Shown one piece after another: positions 52,158 to 60,709 of a DNA stretch of 64,000 nt. The notes beneath the pieces are model-generated. The model ran no database searches. It was not told the DNA's origin and saw nothing but the letters and a program-made list of their open reading frames with translations. Made by a program: the position numbers and the translations under genes. Position 1 is the first letter of the stretch; each line of letters begins with the position of its first letter. Source of the stretch: Maritalea mobilis (GTDB lineage Bacteria > Pseudomonadota > Alphaproteobacteria > Rhodobacterales > Rhodobacteraceae); assembly GCF_019800885.1 (NCBI RefSeq), contig NZ_JAHVKE010000002.1, positions 682,001 through 746,000 of the forward strand. Reading direction: 5' to 3'.

Positions 52158-53354
52158 TCAGCCTTCGGCGATGACCTTCATCGCTGCTTCCAACCCGGTG
52201 GGCCCGTGCGGGACCTGCAGCGCGGCCATCCCGGCCTGAAGGCTCCCCAGAACGCCGAGGACCATATGCGCGTTCACGTGGCCCATATGCCCGATGCGCA
52301 GGAAGTCCGCCGGATCGCCGCCCGGCCCCTCGACGCCGCCCAGGGGAATGCCCAACGTGACCCCGGCTTCCGAGGTCATCCAGTCGCGCAGACGCTGCCC
52401 GTTGCCGGGGCCGAAATTGACCGTCGTCACCGCGCAGGAGCGTTTGTCCGTCTCGGCGATGTTGGCGCGCACCGGCCCGGCCTGACCCCAAACATCCACC
52501 GCGGCCCAGACCGCGCGGGCGAGCGTGCTGTGGCGTGCCCAGACATTCTCCAGCCCTTCTTCCTTGATCATGTCGATCGCGGTGCGCAGGCCATAAAGGT
52601 GATGCGTGGGCGCGGTGCCGTTGAAGTAGCGGTAGAACTCGGTCACGTCGACGCGTGGGCGCCAGTCCCAGTAGGGCGTGACAAGGTTCGCGTCCGACCG
52701 CGCCCGGTCCGCCTTGTCGTTGAAAAAGACAAAGCCCATGCCCGGCGGGGTCATCAGGCCCTTCTGGCTGCCCGTCACCATCAGGTCGACGCCCCAGTCG
52801 TCCATGTGGAACTCGTCACAGGCCAGGCAGGCGATGTTGTCCGAAAACAGGAGTGCCGGGTGGCCCACGGTATCGAGCACGTCGCGCAGGCCGCGAATGT
52901 TGTTCTTCACGCTGGTCGATGTGTCGACCTGCACCGCCATGACGGCCTTGATCTGGTGATCGGTATCGGCCTCCAGCGCCTCGGCCACGCGGGCCAGATC
53001 CACGTCGGATTGCTGCCCGAAATCGATCACCTGGCAATCGACGCCCATCTGCGCCGCGAATTCCCCCCAGCCGAGGCAGAACCGCCCGGTGCCGAGAACG
53101 AGGATCTTGTCGCCGCGCGACAGGGTGTTGGAGATCGCCGCTTCCCATGCGCCGTGGCCGTTGGTGATATACATGGCCACGTTGTGCTTGGTGCGCGCAA
53201 TCGCCTTCAGGTCCGGCACCAGCCCGTGCACCATCTCGACCAACTCGCCGGTATAGATGTTCGGCGCGGGGCGATGCATCGCCTGCAACACACGGTCGGG
53301 CATGACGGACGGGCCGGGGATGGCAAGGTAATGGCGACCGTTGGCGAGGCTCAT
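52158..53354 (-). CDS. Class V aminotransferase (alanine/serine-glyoxylate aminotransferase family)
   Basis: A 398-residue PLP enzyme of the SgaA/AGXT type, moving an amino group to glyoxylate or a similar keto acid. IPGPSVMPDRVLQAM at the N terminus, GHGAWEAAISNTLSRGD, VQVDTSTSVKN, LFSDNIACLAC and the PLP lysine in VTGSQKGLMTPPGMGF near residue 198 are clear, with the closing RIGHMGHVNAHMV. It does not match the BhcA sequence I recall from Paracoccus, so I do not assign the beta-hydroxyaspartate cycle. Monocistronic by position. Confidence 0.88.
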   Translation of the reverse strand: MSLANGRHYLAIPGPSVMPDRVLQAMHRPAPNIYTGELVEMVHGLVPDLKAIARTKHNVAMYITNGHGAWEAAISNTLSRGDKILVLGTGRFCLGWGEFAAQMGVDCQVIDFGQQSDVDLARVAEALEADTDHQIKAVMAVQVDTSTSVKNNIRGLRDVLDTVGHPALLFSDNIACLACDEFHMDDWGVDLMVTGSQKGLMTPPGMGFVFFNDKADRARSDANLVTPYWDWRPRVDVTEFYRYFNGTAPTHHLYGLRTAIDMIKEEGLENVWARHSTLARAVWAAVDVWGQAGPVRANIAETDKRSCAVTTVNFGPGNGQRLRDWMTSEAGVTLGIPLGGVEGPGGDPADFLRIGHMGHVNAHMVLGVLGSLQAGMAALQVPHGPTGLEAAMKVIAEG

Positions 53355-53482
53355 GTCGGGGGCTCCTTTTCTCGGACGGACGAGAGTTACGCCCGCGCTT
53401 TGACGGGGTCAATCGTGGGGCATGGCTTGCGCAAGGCGCTGACATGATTAGCTGTTGGATGGCAAATCAGCGGAGGTGATGC

Positions 53483-54250
53483 ATGATCGGTGAGCAGGCT
53501 GAAAACCGGGTGGTTCTGCGCCTTACCGGGGGTGAGCGCGAACATTTCCTGCATGGGCTTGTCACGCGCGACGTGGGCAAGCCGGGCGACGGCCTGACCT
53601 ACGCTGCCTTGTTGACGCCGCAGGGCAAATACCTGGCCGATTTCTTCCTGCTCAATCGGGGTGACGACCTGCTGCTCGATGTAGATGGCGGCATTGCGCA
53701 GGCGCTGGCGCAGCGGCTCATGATGTACAAGCTGCGCGCGGACGTGGGGATCGAGGAGAGTGGCCTGCCGGTTGCACGCGGCTTGGGCGAGCCCCCCGAG
53801 GGCGCGTGGCCCGACCCGCGCCACCCCTCGCTCGGGTGGCGGGCCTATGGCGTCGAGGCAGCGGCGCCGTCGATCGATTGGGACGCGATCCGCGTGGCCG
53901 CCTGCATCCCGGAGACGGGCATCGAGCTGATCCCCGACGACAGCTACATCTTGGAGGCCGGGTTCGACCGGCTGTCGGGCGTGGATCACCGCAAGGGGTG
54001 CTACGTGGGGCAAGAGGTGACCGCACGGATGAAGCACAAGACCGAGCTTCGCAAAGGCCTCGTGACCGTAAGCGTCGATGGCTCGGCCCCGGTGGGCACG
54101 CCCATCACCGATGCCGATGGCCGCGCGGTCGGTACGCTTTATACACAGGCGAAGGGGCAGGGCATTGCCTATCTGCGCTATGATCGCGCCGGTGGCGAGA
54201 TGTGGGCGGATACCGCGAAACTTAAGTGGAATGGGGAAAAGCCTGTTTAA
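53483..54250 (+). CDS. ygfZ: Folate-binding YgfZ/IbaG-type iron-sulfur cluster maintenance protein
   Basis: Tetrahydrofolate-dependent protein related to GcvT that supports assembly or repair of certain Fe-S enzymes. The diagnostic KGCYVGQE motif appears in DHRKGCYVGQEVTARM near residue 175, with IPETGIELIPDDSYILEAGFD before it and LRKGLVTVSVDG after. At 255 residues it is shorter than the E. coli protein (326) but typical of alphaproteobacteria. An AGGTGATGC-type weak ribosome site precedes the ATG at 53483. Single gene, convergent with the MGMT operon. Confidence 0.9.
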   Translation: MIGEQAENRVVLRLTGGEREHFLHGLVTRDVGKPGDGLTYAALLTPQGKYLADFFLLNRGDDLLLDVDGGIAQALAQRLMMYKLRADVGIEESGLPVARGLGEPPEGAWPDPRHPSLGWRAYGVEAAAPSIDWDAIRVAACIPETGIELIPDDSYILEAGFDRLSGVDHRKGCYVGQEVTARMKHKTELRKGLVTVSVDGSAPVGTPITDADGRAVGTLYTQAKGQGIAYLRYDRAGGEMWADTAKLKWNGEKPV

Positions 54251-54281
54251 AAGCCTGTGAGTTCAGCCGTTTTCTGAAAGC

Positions 54282-54731
54282 TCAGATCAGCAGGCCCGCG
54301 GCCCCCTCGTGGCGGAGGAGCCAGACCTTCGCTTCGATCCCGCCCGGCGCGCTGAACCCGCCGAGCGAGGTCGCGCCAAGCGCGCGGTGGCAGGGGATGA
54401 GGATCGGCACGGGGTTCGCGCCGCAGGCCTGGCCGATGGCTTGGGCTGGCGCGCCCAGGTCCTTGGACAGGTCGCCATAGGTCCGCGTTTCACCGAAGGG
54501 GATGGCCGACAGCGCGTCCAGCACCCGACCGGTCAGTCCGCTGACATGCGGGTGTAACGGCACGGTAAAGCGTTCCAACCGTCCGTTGAAATAGGCCGTC
54601 ACCTCGTCCAAGGCGGCGATCAGGAGCGGATCGTCGCCACCCTCTGCGACGCCCCAGCCGCTGGCCACCACCGCCCCGTCCGCGACCTCGACCCAGACCG
54701 GGCCAAGGTGGGTGTCGACCGATCCTTTCAC
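54282..54731 (-). CDS. ogt: Methylated-DNA-protein cysteine methyltransferase
   Basis: Removes O6-alkyl groups from guanine by suicide transfer to its own cysteine. The acceptor motif PCHR is in PVPILIPCHRALG (about residue 116), with the preceding helix-turn-helix FGETRTYGDLSKDLGAP and AIGQACGANP, and the following GGFSAPGGIEAKVWLL. 149 residues. Its start overlaps the DUF3253 stop by ATGA, making a three-gene operon with DUF3253 and the GST-like gene. Confidence 0.93.
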   Translation of the reverse strand: MKGSVDTHLGPVWVEVADGAVVASGWGVAEGGDDPLLIAALDEVTAYFNGRLERFTVPLHPHVSGLTGRVLDALSAIPFGETRTYGDLSKDLGAPAQAIGQACGANPVPILIPCHRALGATSLGGFSAPGGIEAKVWLLRHEGAAGLLI

Positions 54732-54976
54732 GAAAGCCCGCCGTCCAGCCGCAACCGGATCGGACCGCGTGCCGTGACCGGATCGACCGCTGCGCCCCGC
54801 TGGGTGGCGATCAGCGGCAGACCTGCCGCCACCCGGCGCACCTCTGGCATGAGCGGACGCCAGTCCGCGGACAGCGCCCGCGCGACCTCTGACGGGCAGA
54901 AGCTCTTGTCCGCCCCGCGCAACCGCGCGAGGCGCATCAGTTCGACAGCGATGGCGTCATCGCTTGCGCCGGTCAC
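54728..54976 (-). CDS. DUF3253 family protein, 82 aa
   Basis: Small helical protein of the DUF3253 family: LARLRGADKSFCPSEVARAL and WRPLMPEVRRVAAGL resemble a short winged-helix fold. Overlaps by ATGA both the upstream GST-like gene and the downstream MGMT gene, so all three are translationally coupled. A nucleic-acid role is suggested by the fold and by the DNA-repair neighbour; not demonstrated. Confidence 0.8.
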   Translation of the reverse strand: MTGASDDAIAVELMRLARLRGADKSFCPSEVARALSADWRPLMPEVRRVAAGLPLIATQRGAAVDPVTARGPIRLRLDGGLS

Positions 54977-55842
54977 TCGGCTGCCTGCACCTTGTCTTGC
55001 GTCTTGGTGTCGAAATCCGACGCGTCATGGCGCTCCCACAACTGCTCGGCCGGGTCGCCGAAGGTGCGGTTGACCATCTTGCCGCGCTGCACCGCCGGGC
55101 GGTCAAAGAACCGGTCCGCCCATGCCACGACGTTCTTGTAATCCTGCACCGACAGGAACTCGCCCGCGTCATAGGCCTCGCCCATCACCAGCCGGCCATA
55201 CCAAGGCGCGATGGCGATATCGGCGATGGTGATGTCGTCACCCACCATCCAGTCGCGCCCGGCAAGGTGGCGGTCCAGCACGTCCAACTGCCGCTTGGTC
55301 TCCATCGCGAAGCGGTTGATCGGGTATTCCATCGGCTCGGGCGCATAGGCGTAGAAATGGCCGAAGCCGCCGCCCAGATAGGGCGCGCTGCCCATTTGCC
55401 ACATCAGCCAGGACAAAAGCTCGGGCCGATCCTCGGGCTTGCCAAGGAAGGCCCCGAATTTCTCGGCCAGATGCAGCAGGATCGCACCGGATTCAAAGAC
55501 GCGAAACGGGGTGTCGCCCGACCGGTCCACCAGCGCCGGGATCTTGGAATTCGGGTTGATCTCGACAAAGCCCGATCCGAACTGGTCGCCGTCCCCGATA
55601 CGGATCAGCCACGCGTCGTATTCCGCGTCATGGCCTGCGGCCAGCAACTCCTCGAACATCACGGTGACCTTCACTCCGTTCGGCGTGCCCATTGAGTAGA
55701 GCTGGAACGGGTGCTTGCCCACCGGAAGCTCCTTTTCGTGGGTCGCTCCGGCGATGGGGCGGTTCAGGCTGCCCCATTTGCCGCCATTCTCCGCATCCCA
55801 CGTCCAGACCTTGGGGGGCGTGTACGCTTGGCTATCCGTCAT
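54973..55842 (-). CDS. YghU-type glutathione S-transferase-like oxidoreductase
   Basis: A 289-residue GST-fold protein of the YghU/Ure2p nu-class group, which binds two glutathiones and has disulfide-bond reductase activity. Distinctive are the N-terminal extension (YTPPKVWTWD, GGKWGSLNRPIAGATHE), YSMGTPNGVKVTVMFEEL (in place of a Cys/Ser start), INPNSKIPALVDR, and FESGAILLHLAEKFG (glutathione-binding Glu-Ser). The ATG at 55842 starts MTDSQAY; the upstream part of the open frame is not family-like. First gene of the operon with DUF3253 and MGMT. Confidence 0.92.
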   Translation of the reverse strand: MTDSQAYTPPKVWTWDAENGGKWGSLNRPIAGATHEKELPVGKHPFQLYSMGTPNGVKVTVMFEELLAAGHDAEYDAWLIRIGDGDQFGSGFVEINPNSKIPALVDRSGDTPFRVFESGAILLHLAEKFGAFLGKPEDRPELLSWLMWQMGSAPYLGGGFGHFYAYAPEPMEYPINRFAMETKRQLDVLDRHLAGRDWMVGDDITIADIAIAPWYGRLVMGEAYDAGEFLSVQDYKNVVAWADRFFDRPAVQRGKMVNRTFGDPAEQLWERHDASDFDTKTQDKVQAAE

Positions 55843-55970
55843 TGCACAGATCCTCTTGCTGCCATTGCCCCACACATAGCCACCCAACGGCCCGAGACCA
55901 ATGCGCAGAGGCGCAGGAACCCTGTGCGTCCGGCGCGCGTTGCCCTTTCAAGCAAGCAAAGGAGGCTGTC

Positions 55971-56369
55971 ATGCTGACCACCGACACCATTCAGGAATTC
56001 GACCCCGGCATCGCCAACGTTCACGCGTTCCGCATCACCGGTGCGGTCACCCGCGACGACATGGCCGCGATGGGCGAGCGCATGAACACGCTGTTCGATG
56101 CGCTGCCGAAGGACAGAAAAATCGACATGCTGCTGGTCTTCGACACCGATCGCAGCGCCGAGGCTGGTGCAAACTGGTCCACAGATGCGATGACGGCGCA
56201 GGCCAAGGCCGTGACGAATGTCCGCAATTACGTCGTGGCAAACGCCCCGGGCGATGCGGGCGGCATCGTCGAGACCGTGGGCAGGGTCCTGCCGGTCGAG
56301 GCAAAATCCTTCGACAGCGAAGAGGCCGCGCTGGCGTGGCTCAAGACCGATCAGGCGGAGGCGGCCTGA
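55971..56369 (+). CDS. SpoIIAA-like STAS-fold protein
   Basis: A 132-residue single-domain protein of the SpoIIAA-like group (STAS/CRAL-TRIO-like fold). It begins LTTDTIQEFDPGIANVHAFR and contains ITGAVTRDDMAAMGERMNT, KIDMLLVFD and VRNYVVAN, the usual order. The ribosome site AAAGGAGG precedes the ATG at 55971 by 6 bases, deciding the start. Divergent from the GST-like gene. Function in proteobacteria unknown. Confidence 0.85.
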   Translation: MLTTDTIQEFDPGIANVHAFRITGAVTRDDMAAMGERMNTLFDALPKDRKIDMLLVFDTDRSAEAGANWSTDAMTAQAKAVTNVRNYVVANAPGDAGGIVETVGRVLPVEAKSFDSEEAALAWLKTDQAEAA

Positions 56370-56409
56370 CCCGGCAACTTCAAGGTGCTCAAAGAGTGAC
56401 GAGTATCAA

Positions 56410-56436
56410 GGGCGCGCCGATCCCTCGGGCGCGCCC
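56410..56436 (+). terminator. Terminator between the SpoIIAA-like gene and ileS
   Basis: GGGCGCGCC (56410-56418), loop GATCCCTCG, GGCGCGCCC (56428-56436), then TTTTTCC. The stem can extend by two A-T pairs. Intrinsic terminator for the plus-strand gene; the minus-strand ileS ends 10 bases beyond. Confidence 0.85.
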
Positions 56437-56445
56437 TTTTTCCTG

Positions 56446-59364
56446 TCAGCCCAAGGCCGCGTCACAGCGTTTGCAGACGCCCGCATGGCTGTGCTGGCCC
56501 ACGTCGGGCAGGATCTTCCAGCAGCGCTGGCATTTTTGCCCGTCGGCTTTTTCAAAGACGACGCCCACGCCCTCGACCTCGGGCATGCGGAACGCCTCGG
56601 CCGGGACCGGATCGGCGGTCAGCACGATATCCGAGGTGATCGCCACATCCTCGAACGCCACCGATTTCAGCGCGGCCAGCATCCCTTCGTCGCGGACATG
56701 GACGACGGGCGCGGCCTCGAGGCTTGCGCCGATCACCTTGTCGCGGCGCTGGATTTCCAGCGCGGCGGTCACGACGCGGCGGGCGCGGCGGACCTCGGCC
56801 CATTTCGCGGCCAGCGCCTCGTCCCGCCATGCGGCGGGCGTTTCGGGGATGTCCTGCAAATGCACGCTGCTGTCATCGCCCGGGAAACGTTCCAGCCAGA
56901 CCTCTTCCATCGTGAAGACGAGGATCGGGGCCAGCCATGTCGTCAGCCGGTGGAACAGGATATCCAGCACGGTGCGCGCGGCGCGGCGGCGCGCCGTGTC
57001 GCCATCGCAATAGAGCGCGTCCTTGCGGATATCGAAGTAGAAGGCCGACAGGTCACTGGTGGCGAACTGGAACACCGCGTTGAACACGCCGGGGTAGTCA
57101 TAGGCGTCGTAGCCCTTGCGCACGGTTTCGTCCAACTCGGCCAGGCGGTGCAGCACCCAACGCTCCAGCTCGGGCATATCGACGGGGTCCATGCGGTCGG
57201 CCTCGGTGAAGTCGGCCAGCGAGCCCAGCATGAAACGCATCGTGTTGCGCAAGCGGCGGTAGCTGTCGGCCACCCCTTTCAGGATTTCGGGGCCGATGCG
57301 CAGGTCGACGGTGTAATCCGACTGCGCCACCCAAAGGCGCAGGATATCGGCGCCGTACTGGTCGATCACCTCTTGCGGGGCGACGGTGTTGCCGACGGAC
57401 TTGGACATCTTCATGCCCTTCTCGTCCAGCGTAAAGCCGTGGGTCAGAACGCCCCGGTAGGGCGCGCGCCCGATGGTGCCGCAGGCCTGCAGCATGGAGG
57501 AGTGGAACCACCCCCGGTGCTGGTCGGTGCCCTCTAGGTAGAGGTCGGCGATGCCATCCTCGGACCCGTCCTCGCGGTCGCGCAGGACGAAGGCATGGGT
57601 GGAGCCGCTGTCGAACCACACGTCGAGGATGTCGAAGACCTGTTCGTAATCTTCCGGGTCGTATTCATTGCCGAGGAAGCGGGCCTTGGCGCCGGGCTTG
57701 TACCAAGCATCTGCGCCTTCGGTCTCGAACGCCTCCAGTACGCGGGCGTTGACCGCCGGGTCGCGCAACAGGAAATCCTCGTCGGTCGGGGCGGCCCCCT
57801 TCTTGACGAAGCAGGTCAGCGGCACACCCCAGGCGCGCTGGCGTGACAGAACCCAGTCGGGCCGCGCCTCGATCATGGAATAGAGGCGGTTGCGGCCTGT
57901 TTGCGGGGTCCACTCGACCAGCTTGTCGATCGAGGTCAGCGCGCGCTCGCGGATCGTTTTGCCATAGGTGTCGTCGCCGCCGATCTCGCGGTCGATGGCG
58001 GCGAACCATTGCGGGCGGTTGAGGCGGATCACCGGCGCCTTGGAGCGCCAGGAATGCGCGTCGCTGATGGTGATGCGGCGACGCGCCAGCAGCTTGCCCA
58101 CCTCGACCAGCTTGTCGATCACGGACTTGTTGGCCCCGCCCGGCTTGCCGTTTTCCTTGATGATCCGCTCACCGCCAAAGAAGGGCAGGTCGGCCCGGAA
58201 CGAGCTGTCGTCGAGGATGTTGTAGGTCATCTCCAGCCCGTGCTGACGCCCGATCTGGTAATCGTCGTCGCCGTGGCTGGGGGCGGTGTGGACAAAGCCC
58301 GTGCCCGCGTCGTCGGTGACATGATCGCCGGGGAAGAGCGGCACGTCATAGTCCCACTCGCCCTCCGCGCCCTCGACCCCGCGCAGGGGATGGGCACAGG
58401 TCAGCGCGCCCAATTCGTCGGGCGTCACGTCGCGCAGGCGGCGATACATCTCGGGCTCCAGCCGCATGGCAGACAGCGCCTCTTCGGCCAGGGCATCGGC
58501 CAGGAGGTAGCGGTCGCCGATCCGCGCCCAGCATTCCTCGGGGCGGCCGGTGATTTCATAGAGGCCATAGCTGATCGTGGGGCCGAAACAGATCGCGCGG
58601 TTCTGCGGCAGGGTCCAGGGCGTGGTGGTCCAGATCACGACCTTGCCACCCTCCGTGTCGCTGGCAGCGCCCGCCGAGATATCGAACGGCACCCACACGG
58701 CGTCGGTCTGACGGTCGTGGTATTCCACCTCGGCCTCGGCCAGCGCGGTTTTCTCGACCGGCGACCACATCACGGGTTTTGACCCCTGGTAGAGCGCGCC
58801 GTTCATGAGGAATTTCATGAATTCCTCGGCGATCACGCGCTCGGAGTGGAAATCCATCGTCAGGTAGGGCTTGTCCCACGTCCCGGTCACGCCAAGGCGC
58901 TTGAACTCCTCGCGCTGGACGTCGATCCAGCCCTCGGCAAAGCGGCGGCATTCCTGCCGGAAATCGACGACGTCGATCTTGTCCTTGTCCTGCCCCTTGG
59001 CGCGGTAGGCTTCCTCGATCTTCCATTCGATCGGCAGGCCGTGACAGTCCCATCCGGGGATGTAGCGCGCGTCGCGGCCCATCATCTGCTGGCTACGCAC
59101 CACGAAATCCTTGAGGATCTTGTTCAGTGCGTGGCCGATATGCAGGTGCCCGTTGGCATAGGGCGGGCCGTCATGCAGGGTGAAGGGCTTGCGCGATCCG
59201 TCCTTGGCCTTGTCGCGCAGCCGCTCGTAGATGCCGATCTGGTTCCACCGCTCCAGCCAGGCCGGCTCGCGCTTGGGCAGGCCCGCGCGCATCGGGAAAT
59301 CGGTTTTCGGAAGGTTCAACGTGTCCTTGTAATCGACCGTCTGGTCGGGCGTATCGGCGCACAT
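56446..59364 (-). CDS. ileS: Isoleucyl-tRNA synthetase
   Basis: Class I synthetase charging tRNA-Ile, 972 residues. HIGH motif in PPYANGHLHIGHAL (about residue 70), GWDCHGLPIEWKIEE, editing-domain WTTTPWTLPQNRAI, LRDWGVS-equivalent SRQRAWGVPLTCF, KMSKS in GMKMSKSVGN, and the C-terminal zinc finger CQRCWK...CKRC of bacterial IleRS. Inside a slightly longer frame, the ATG at 59364 (MCADTPDQ) has GAGGAG about 11 bases upstream. Monocistronic. Confidence 0.97.
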   Translation of the reverse strand: MCADTPDQTVDYKDTLNLPKTDFPMRAGLPKREPAWLERWNQIGIYERLRDKAKDGSRKPFTLHDGPPYANGHLHIGHALNKILKDFVVRSQQMMGRDARYIPGWDCHGLPIEWKIEEAYRAKGQDKDKIDVVDFRQECRRFAEGWIDVQREEFKRLGVTGTWDKPYLTMDFHSERVIAEEFMKFLMNGALYQGSKPVMWSPVEKTALAEAEVEYHDRQTDAVWVPFDISAGAASDTEGGKVVIWTTTPWTLPQNRAICFGPTISYGLYEITGRPEECWARIGDRYLLADALAEEALSAMRLEPEMYRRLRDVTPDELGALTCAHPLRGVEGAEGEWDYDVPLFPGDHVTDDAGTGFVHTAPSHGDDDYQIGRQHGLEMTYNILDDSSFRADLPFFGGERIIKENGKPGGANKSVIDKLVEVGKLLARRRITISDAHSWRSKAPVIRLNRPQWFAAIDREIGGDDTYGKTIRERALTSIDKLVEWTPQTGRNRLYSMIEARPDWVLSRQRAWGVPLTCFVKKGAAPTDEDFLLRDPAVNARVLEAFETEGADAWYKPGAKARFLGNEYDPEDYEQVFDILDVWFDSGSTHAFVLRDREDGSEDGIADLYLEGTDQHRGWFHSSMLQACGTIGRAPYRGVLTHGFTLDEKGMKMSKSVGNTVAPQEVIDQYGADILRLWVAQSDYTVDLRIGPEILKGVADSYRRLRNTMRFMLGSLADFTEADRMDPVDMPELERWVLHRLAELDETVRKGYDAYDYPGVFNAVFQFATSDLSAFYFDIRKDALYCDGDTARRRAARTVLDILFHRLTTWLAPILVFTMEEVWLERFPGDDSSVHLQDIPETPAAWRDEALAAKWAEVRRARRVVTAALEIQRRDKVIGASLEAAPVVHVRDEGMLAALKSVAFEDVAITSDIVLTADPVPAEAFRMPEVEGVGVVFEKADGQKCQRCWKILPDVGQHSHAGVCKRCDAALG

Positions 59365-59562
59365 GGTCGGGCGCTCCTCGGGCTTTGCGGATGTCGGATG
59401 GTGAATAGCAGGGCGGTGCGATAGCTCAAGCACCTTCGTCCCGGCGGCCTGATCGGGTCAGAGCGCCGGGCTGCTAATTCGAATGAGGATCGCGGCAAAC
59501 GTCATCATGGCGCGGGTATAGGCCCGCGCGGGCGCAGGGTAAAGGGCAGGGCGGCGCCTGCG

Positions 59563-59865
59563 TCAGCACGGCCCCCAGATCACGCCAAGGCCGCGCAGCA
59601 CGTTGAAGATGCCGATCATCACCGCCGCACCCGAAACCATGAGGTTCACCAGCTTGCCCTCAACCAGGCTGAGCGCCTTCACCTCGCCAAGCGACCCCAG
59701 GAACGCCCCGGCTGCCCCGAACAGCAGCGCGCCGTAATCGATGAAGCTGCATTGGGTCACGCCGTTCACGGTGCTGGTGGTCAGCGTCTGGACCCCGAAG
59801 ACGAAGCCGAGGATGGCGACGATCAAGGCAACCTTGGGCAGGGTGGTAAGATCGGAATAGGACAT
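59563..59865 (-). CDS. Small membrane protein, 100 aa
   Basis: Hypothetical protein with three likely membrane helices: about residues 10-28 (PKVALIVAILGFVFGVQTL), 43-58 (YGALLFGAAGAFLGSL) and 75-95 (VSGAAVMIGIFNVLRGLGVI). Two Cys (TQCSFID and the C-terminal GPC). Start ATG 59865 (MSYSDLT); a GTG two codons earlier is possible and neither has a strong ribosome site. It lies between ileS and the VIT1-like gene on the same strand. Function unknown. Confidence 0.65.
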   Translation of the reverse strand: MSYSDLTTLPKVALIVAILGFVFGVQTLTTSTVNGVTQCSFIDYGALLFGAAGAFLGSLGEVKALSLVEGKLVNLMVSGAAVMIGIFNVLRGLGVIWGPC

Positions 59866-59944
59866 GGGCACACTTTCTACGAGACAGGGCAGGGACAGCT
59901 AAACGCCGAGAAGGGGGCGTTCACAAGGCGGGAAATCCGGTGCG

Positions 59945-60658
59945 TCACACCGCGAAGAACGTGCCGACGGCATAGGCTACACCCGCCGCCGCCCCGCCGA
60001 TGGCCAGTGTTTCGCCGCCCGACCGCCACCAGGGCGCGACCGACCAGATGGATTTTGCCGCGCCGATCCCGAAAAAGACGACGCCCGTCATGATCGCCGA
60101 CAGGCGGAAGGCATCGGGCAGCCCCAAAAGGAAGGGCATGAGCGGCACCGCCCCGGCCAGCAGGAAGGCCCAGAAGGTTGCCAAGGCGGCGCGCATCGGG
60201 CGGGGTTCGACCGGCGAAAGGCCGTATTCATCCGTCAGCATCAGGCGCACGGCGACCTCCCTGTTCGTGGCGATCTGGTCCGTCGCGGCGTCGAGCACCT
60301 CGCCCGACAGGCCTTTTTGCCGCAGGATTTCACGGATCTCGCGACGTTCCCCATCGGGATGGTCGGACAGGTGGCGTCGTTCCACGTCGGCCAGCCGCCG
60401 CGCGTCGTCACGCTCGGCCTTGGTGCCCGAGAAATTCCCGGCGGCCATGGAAAACCCATCGGCCAGCACGTTGGCCAGCCCCAGGGCCACGATCACGGTG
60501 GGCGACAGGCCCGCTCCCGCAACACCCGCCACGATGGCGAAGGTCGTCACCGCCCCGTCGATGCCGCCGTAGACGATGTCGCGCAGGTATCCACGCCCGG
60601 CAGGGGCGTTGATCCGGGCCTCGACCTCGGTTTGGCTGTGTCCATGTTCGCGCGCCAT
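59945..60658 (-). CDS. VIT1/CCC1 family transporter
   Basis: A 237-residue membrane protein of the vacuolar iron transporter family, which moves Fe2+ or Mn2+ by proton antiport in plants and yeast. The N-terminal helices carry the family signature YLRDIVYGGIDGAVTTFAIV and VALGLANVLADGFSMAAGNF. A cytoplasmic helical domain rich in Asp/Glu/His follows (ERDDARRLADVERRHLSDHP), then three C-terminal helices with GVVFFGIGAAKSIW. Start ATG 60658 (MAREHGHS). Bacterial members are often metal-detoxifying; the ion is not determined by the sequence. Confidence 0.88.
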   Translation of the reverse strand: MAREHGHSQTEVEARINAPAGRGYLRDIVYGGIDGAVTTFAIVAGVAGAGLSPTVIVALGLANVLADGFSMAAGNFSGTKAERDDARRLADVERRHLSDHPDGERREIREILRQKGLSGEVLDAATDQIATNREVAVRLMLTDEYGLSPVEPRPMRAALATFWAFLLAGAVPLMPFLLGLPDAFRLSAIMTGVVFFGIGAAKSIWSVAPWWRSGGETLAIGGAAAGVAYAVGTFFAV

Positions 60659-60709
60659 GATCCGCCGATCTTGCCTGCCGCTTCGCCGCTTTGCCTTGCG
60701 GCAGATCAA

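Noticed and set aside
52158-53354. Calling the class V aminotransferase bhcA of the beta-hydroxyaspartate cycle
   Set aside because: The sequence differs clearly from the Paracoccus BhcA I recall, and no bhcBCD genes are adjacent.
53400-53412. TTGAC-GGG-GTCAA palindrome between the class V aminotransferase gene and ygfZ
   Set aside because: Short arms, could occur by chance or be part of a -35 element; no second copy nearby apart from the differently spaced deoC palindrome.
59458-59508. 16-codon minus-strand ORF with several Ile codons upstream of ileS, considered as an attenuation leader peptide
   Set aside because: No ribosome-binding site before its ATG, only three Ile codons, and no terminator/antiterminator pair between it and ileS.
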